A stretch of 64,000 nt of DNA from Megaustenia siamemsis (Eukaryota > Mollusca > Gastropoda > Stylommatophora > Ariophantidae): assembly GCA_032433765.1 (NCBI GenBank), contig JAVIAB010000092.1:35825316-35889315 (forward strand). Reading direction: 5' to 3'. The notes beneath the pieces are model-generated. The model was not told the origin of the DNA. It saw only the letters and a list, made by a program, of their open reading frames with translations, and made no database searches. Shown one piece after another: positions 61,115 through 64,000 of this stretch; positions within the stretch are counted from its first letter, which is position 1; each line of letters opens with the position of its first letter. The position numbers and the translations under genes are program-made.

Positions 61115-61608
61115 CTCTTTACACTACCCGCTTAGCCTAACCAGCAATCTCTAACAGTTTCACCCCTTATGATTCATTTATGACACAACGCTAAGCAGAC
61201 ACCCAACTACATAGCTATAAATAAATGTTATCCATGTACTATATATTGACTCACTGTACTGAATATTTTTGTAATGTTATATAATATCAATGTATGTTAT
61301 ACACCTATTGAGATAATAAAAGAATAAAATATATCTTTGTCTTCTGTCTTATATTGATCGTTTTTCATTGATGTTGTATAATCTACTAACCTATCACTAT
61401 CGCTCAAGTACACCAAGCGCTCCAAAGTCAGCACACACCAGACATAAACAGCGCACTTCCGGGGTCACCGGGACTAGAGGTCAACATCCCGACACGAAAT
61501 GTCACGGTTAACTCCCCCTGCGCCACACGCTTTATGCGCGCCGCGCCCCTATATATCTTTGTTAATTTAGCGCCTAAATACTAACCAGATCCTTCCTGCT
61601 ATACTACT
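61115..61608. other. right terminal region of Polinton 2
   Basis: Non-coding. It includes AATAAAAGAATAAAATATAT (61315-61334), which offers a polyadenylation signal for the outward PolB-like frame, and the GC-rich end (GCGCGCCGCGCCCC). Mirror of 44484-44981. Confidence 0.6.
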
Positions 61609-61735
61609 CACAACTACTAGAGTTTGTAAATCACAACATAGGACACAGCTACCAGAGCTTGTACAGCTTGTAAGTCACAACATAGGACACAGTTACCAGA
61701 GTGTGTAAGTCACAACTACCAGAACTTGTAGTTTA
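61609..61735. repeat. 35-bp minisatellite (right of Polinton 2)
   Basis: CACAAC (61609-61614), then about three to four diverged units of the array at 44040-44483. Confidence 0.88.
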
Positions 61736-62494
61736 TATATATAAGAAATAATTATAAACTAAGAATCTACAATTTTAAAGAAAAAAAATTACTGTTAATT
61801 AGTTCTGAATCAAGGGGAAACACAAAAATGATAATCTAGTTATGCTTTCAGAAATACTTGGTTAGAGAAGTGGTTCGAAGTCGATGGTCATTTGGACCCC
61901 TGGGGGTGGGTCAAATCCGGGGGGGGGGGTAAAAATGCATAATTGGGGTGGGGGGAGGTGTCATGGCGTCCATACGCAGGAATGCTGATTATTGTAGAAA
62001 ACAACGCTCAGTTGTCTTCAGAAGATCTAACGCTGTTTTATTTATGGGAATTTATTTCTATTATTTCCTAGTCGCAACGTTGTCTCCAGCTGTTTCAAAT
62101 GTTTCCCCTTCCCAGGAAACAAAAACGTTAACAAGTCATATTTTTTCCACGAAAGGACGGGGAGTCAAGGGAAGAAAACAAGGTTGAAAAAGGGGGGAGG
62201 GGGGGGGAGACACGGTAAAAATAAGGTTCAGAAGAGGTGGTTTATAGGACTACGATCTTTGTCTTGGTGATAGGGAAAAGACACAGCATGACCTAAAGCT
62301 TATTAGACCACGATAGAGATAGTGAGCAAAAGAGAGAAAGGGATCAATAAAAATAAAGAGAAAATTGTTGAGTATGTTCCTTTACTTTAAGAATCTTACA
62401 GAGATTGAGATAATAGGATAGAAATAGCTAAGGATAAGCTCATGAACAGAACGAAATAAACTGTGTTAAAACAATGATTTTACTTGCACTGCAG
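61736..62494. other. intron, no gene seen
   Basis: Contains G-runs at 61919-61930 and 62190-62208, candidates for G-quadruplex structure. The ORF at 61948-62187 lacks a domain. Confidence 0.5.
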
Positions 62495-62554
62495 GTGGAT
62501 TACGGAGATTCCGAAGATCTGAGTGTCGAGACTGACTCCAGTGAGGATGAAGAG
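62495..62554 (+). CDS. DCST1/DCST2: DCST-like gene, exon 10 of the visible part
   Basis: The acceptor is TTGCACTGCAG|GTG and the donor GAAGAG|GTGAGG. It has 20 codons, phase 0. The peptide VDYGDSEDLSVETDSSEDEE is acidic, Ser-rich and probably disordered. It follows the zinc finger in frame. DCST tails vary in sequence, so assignment rests on splice sites, phase and position. Confidence 0.65.
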
Positions 62555-62842
62555 GTGAGGTTAGCAGAGTCAATTTTTAACAAAGAAAAAAAAAACATAC
62601 TTATCGGTAAGAGTATTTTTGGCAACATCTTATCGTTATCAGGTAATTGATCAGCTATTAAGATCCACTGATAATATTTTCTTTGTTACAACAGGGTATT
62701 ATGTCACGCATTAGAAAACATTCTTTAAAATTATAATACGGTGTGTTTGCTCATTATCACACTCACTTCTCACAATTTTGTTATGTTCCACTTGTGTGCG
62801 TGTGGAACATAACTTAGTAATGATTAACTCCCTTACAAACAG

Positions 62843-63262
62843 GACAAGGCTATACGGGTGTCAAATATGGAGCAAAGGAAGCAGAAAGTTTTGAAAAAGC
62901 AGCGAGAGAAGCATCCACCTCATCTAATAAAGAGCTTTCAGGCACGATTTGCATCGACAGCAACAGAGACTGAGTCCGCTTACAGTCAGTACAGTACTCT
63001 CTTAAACAAAGCAGGCTCCAGGCGCAGCTCTTCCTCCTCATCTGTAGATAATGACAACCAAAGCAGTGTTGTGGAGGAGTCAACATCACAATACGACACA
63101 GACTACCAATACCTCAGCAAAGACAGCACGCCCAGCCAGTCTGACGATGACAGGTCACGCAGAAAGAAACTTACTAGGAGGCGTGTACAAAAAGTAACTG
63201 TGGATATATTTAACAAAGACAAAAGTACGACCTCCACATATTGGAGACGTTTGCTCATATGA
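62843..63262 (+). CDS. DCST1/DCST2: DCST-like gene, last exon
   Basis: The acceptor is CTTACAAACAG|GAC. It has 140 codons in phase 0 with the previous exon, ending at TGA 63260-63262. The peptide begins basic and helical (NMEQRKQKVLKKQREKHPPH). A Ser-rich, acidic, disordered stretch follows (SRRSSSSSSVDNDNQSSVVE). It ends with a basic cluster (RSRRKKLTRRRVQK). Such a tail could bind membrane or nucleic acid or act as a phosphorylated linker; this is inference. A possible polyadenylation signal AATAAA lies at 63796. Confidence 0.7.
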   Translation, partial: DKAIRVSNMEQRKQKVLKKQREKHPPHLIKSFQARFASTATETESAYSQYSTLLNKAGSRRSSSSSSVDNDNQSSVVEESTSQYDTDYQYLSKDSTPSQSDDDRSRRKKLTRRRVQKVTVDIFNKDKSTTSTYWRRLLI

Positions 63263-63967
63263 CACCACATAACATACTTTGTTCTTCTTTCCCTCCTCAT
63301 TTGTTTTTCAGCGCTGAGGGGAAACACTGTTGACCTCCCCTGTAGGTGTTTTTAATATTCAATCCATCTTTTTTGTGATGGCCTTTGGTTCTGGTGTTCT
63401 CGTAGCAATGTTTGATGGCTTGTTGTGTTATATTTTCACATTTCTGATCACATAGCCAAACTATTTTATCGAATGAGTGTCAAATTATTATATATATAAA
63501 TACAACTTTATAAGATAGAGGTTTGGTTCATAAACTGATGTTATTTAAAAGTGAATTGAGTTCTGATGCATATCTAGGGATTAACAAACATATAAATACA
63601 AACAAAAAAGATAATAATAACAGGTATCCGAATAAGCACACATTTTTTTGCCTACTATAAATGTCCACGAGTTAAAATTTGGAAGTAATAACTCTCTAAC
63701 TGGCTCAACAAAAATGTTATGTGCAAAAAGAGTAAATCTGCTCATGGCGTCTCTTTGAGCATGGTCTCCATTGTTGGAAGAAGAAAAATAACATGAATAA
63801 ATATCACTTTTTGTTAAAAGTTGAATGGTCAGATTTGTATTTATTGTTGTAGGCTTGTTATGTTCCATTTTATTTATCTATCTTTAAAAATTATACTATG
63901 ATTAAGAGTTAGAAGATTTTATAATCAACGAACTAATTGAATCAGTAGTATATGGGTATATGATTCC
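63263..63967. other. 3' flank of the DCST-like gene
   Basis: Probable 3' UTR and beyond. AATAAA at 63796-63801. ORFs at 63581-63868 (minus) have no domain. Confidence 0.45.
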
Positions 63968-64000
63968 AGAGCCAAGATAACTCATTGGTTAGTGAACTAG
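63968..64000 (+). repeat. SINE head, cut by the window end
   Basis: AGAGCCAAGATAACTCATTG then GTTAGTGAACTAG matches the first 33 bases of the common SINE head. Confidence 0.65.

Larger units (their letters stand above)
44484..61608. mobile_element. Polinton-related element 2: giant palindrome (17.1 kb including a LINE insertion)
   Basis: The ends are exact inverted repeats (AGTAGTATAGCAGGAAGGAT at the left, its reverse complement at the right). Both are flanked by CACAAC (44478-44483, 61609-61614), the 6-bp target duplication length of Polintons. The first seven bases equal those of Polinton 1. The arms (about 5.06 kb left, about 5.3 kb right without the LINE) are inverted copies around a 145-bp centre at about 49545-49690. 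Each arm carries a PolB C-terminal coding end, a promoter-like module with a small ORF, and three kinds of tandem array. No capsid, ATPase, integrase or protease gene is present, so it is non-autonomous. Confidence 0.85.
49690..61608 (-). repeat. right arm of the palindrome, interrupted by a LINE insertion
   Basis: This is the inverted copy of 44484-49545, split at 50058/56673 by the LINE insertion. It differs mainly by array lengths; the 31-bp array is longer here. Single-base differences are few, which indicates recent formation or gene conversion between arms. Confidence 0.9.

Noticed and set aside
61948..62187. 79-codon ORF next to G-rich tracts
   Set aside because: No domain, no splice or phase agreement with the host gene, and bordered by low-complexity G runs.

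Overview
The window is animal nuclear DNA, most likely from a gastropod or another mollusc. Three things point there: a spliced DC-STAMP-domain gene, very dense tRNA-headed SINEs and LINE fragments, and a degraded EGF/galactose-binding-like multidomain gene of a kind abundant in molluscs. The species cannot be named from sequence alone.

One host gene spans almost the whole window on the + strand. Eleven exons (2787-2961, 5409-5567, 6025-6134, 21450-21639, 25239-25346, 27702-27899, 29151-29396, 39547-39665, 42236-42404, 62495-62554, 62843-63262) have AG/GT borders and compatible phases. They encode about 650 residues of a DCST1/DCST2-type protein: membrane helices, a DC-STAMP region, a Cys-rich RING-like finger and a Ser-rich/basic tail. 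The 5' exons lie upstream of the window. Nearly everything else is intronic mobile DNA.

Intron 3 (6135-21449) holds an intact-ended Polinton/Maverick at 10507-19885. Its termini are AGTAGTA..TACTACT and it is flanked by ATCCGA on both sides. It carries a PC4-like gene, packaging ATPase, integrase with chromodomain, penton, a pX-like protein, major capsid protein and adenain-type protease, but no DNA polymerase B. It sits in a minisatellite that itself grew inside a SINE. The same intron has two 53-bp minisatellites that look like copies of the exon 3 splice-donor region.

Introns 4-8 hold SINEs, LINE remnants, a hairpin element, a hAT remnant, an intact Sailor-like (DD82/83E) transposase and an intact DD34D mariner with terminal inverted repeats.

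Intron 9 (42405-62494) holds the most unusual object: a 17.1-kb element at 44484-61608 with the same kind of terminus (AGTAGTA) and CACAAC on both sides. It is a giant palindrome with two arms of about 5 kb. Each arm carries only the last part of a Polinton-type PolB gene, a CCAAT/GC-box promoter-like module with a 102-codon ORF ending at a splice donor, and tandem arrays. A 6.6-kb LINE insertion (50059-56660) with its own 13-bp target duplication lies in one arm. It appears to have carried about 2.4 kb of another locus, including the EGF/galactose-binding pseudogene, between a full-length LINE and a second LINE 3' end.

The two Polintons together suggest a split or defective-genome system: one has capsid genes without polymerase, the other is a snap-back palindrome of a polymerase-side end.
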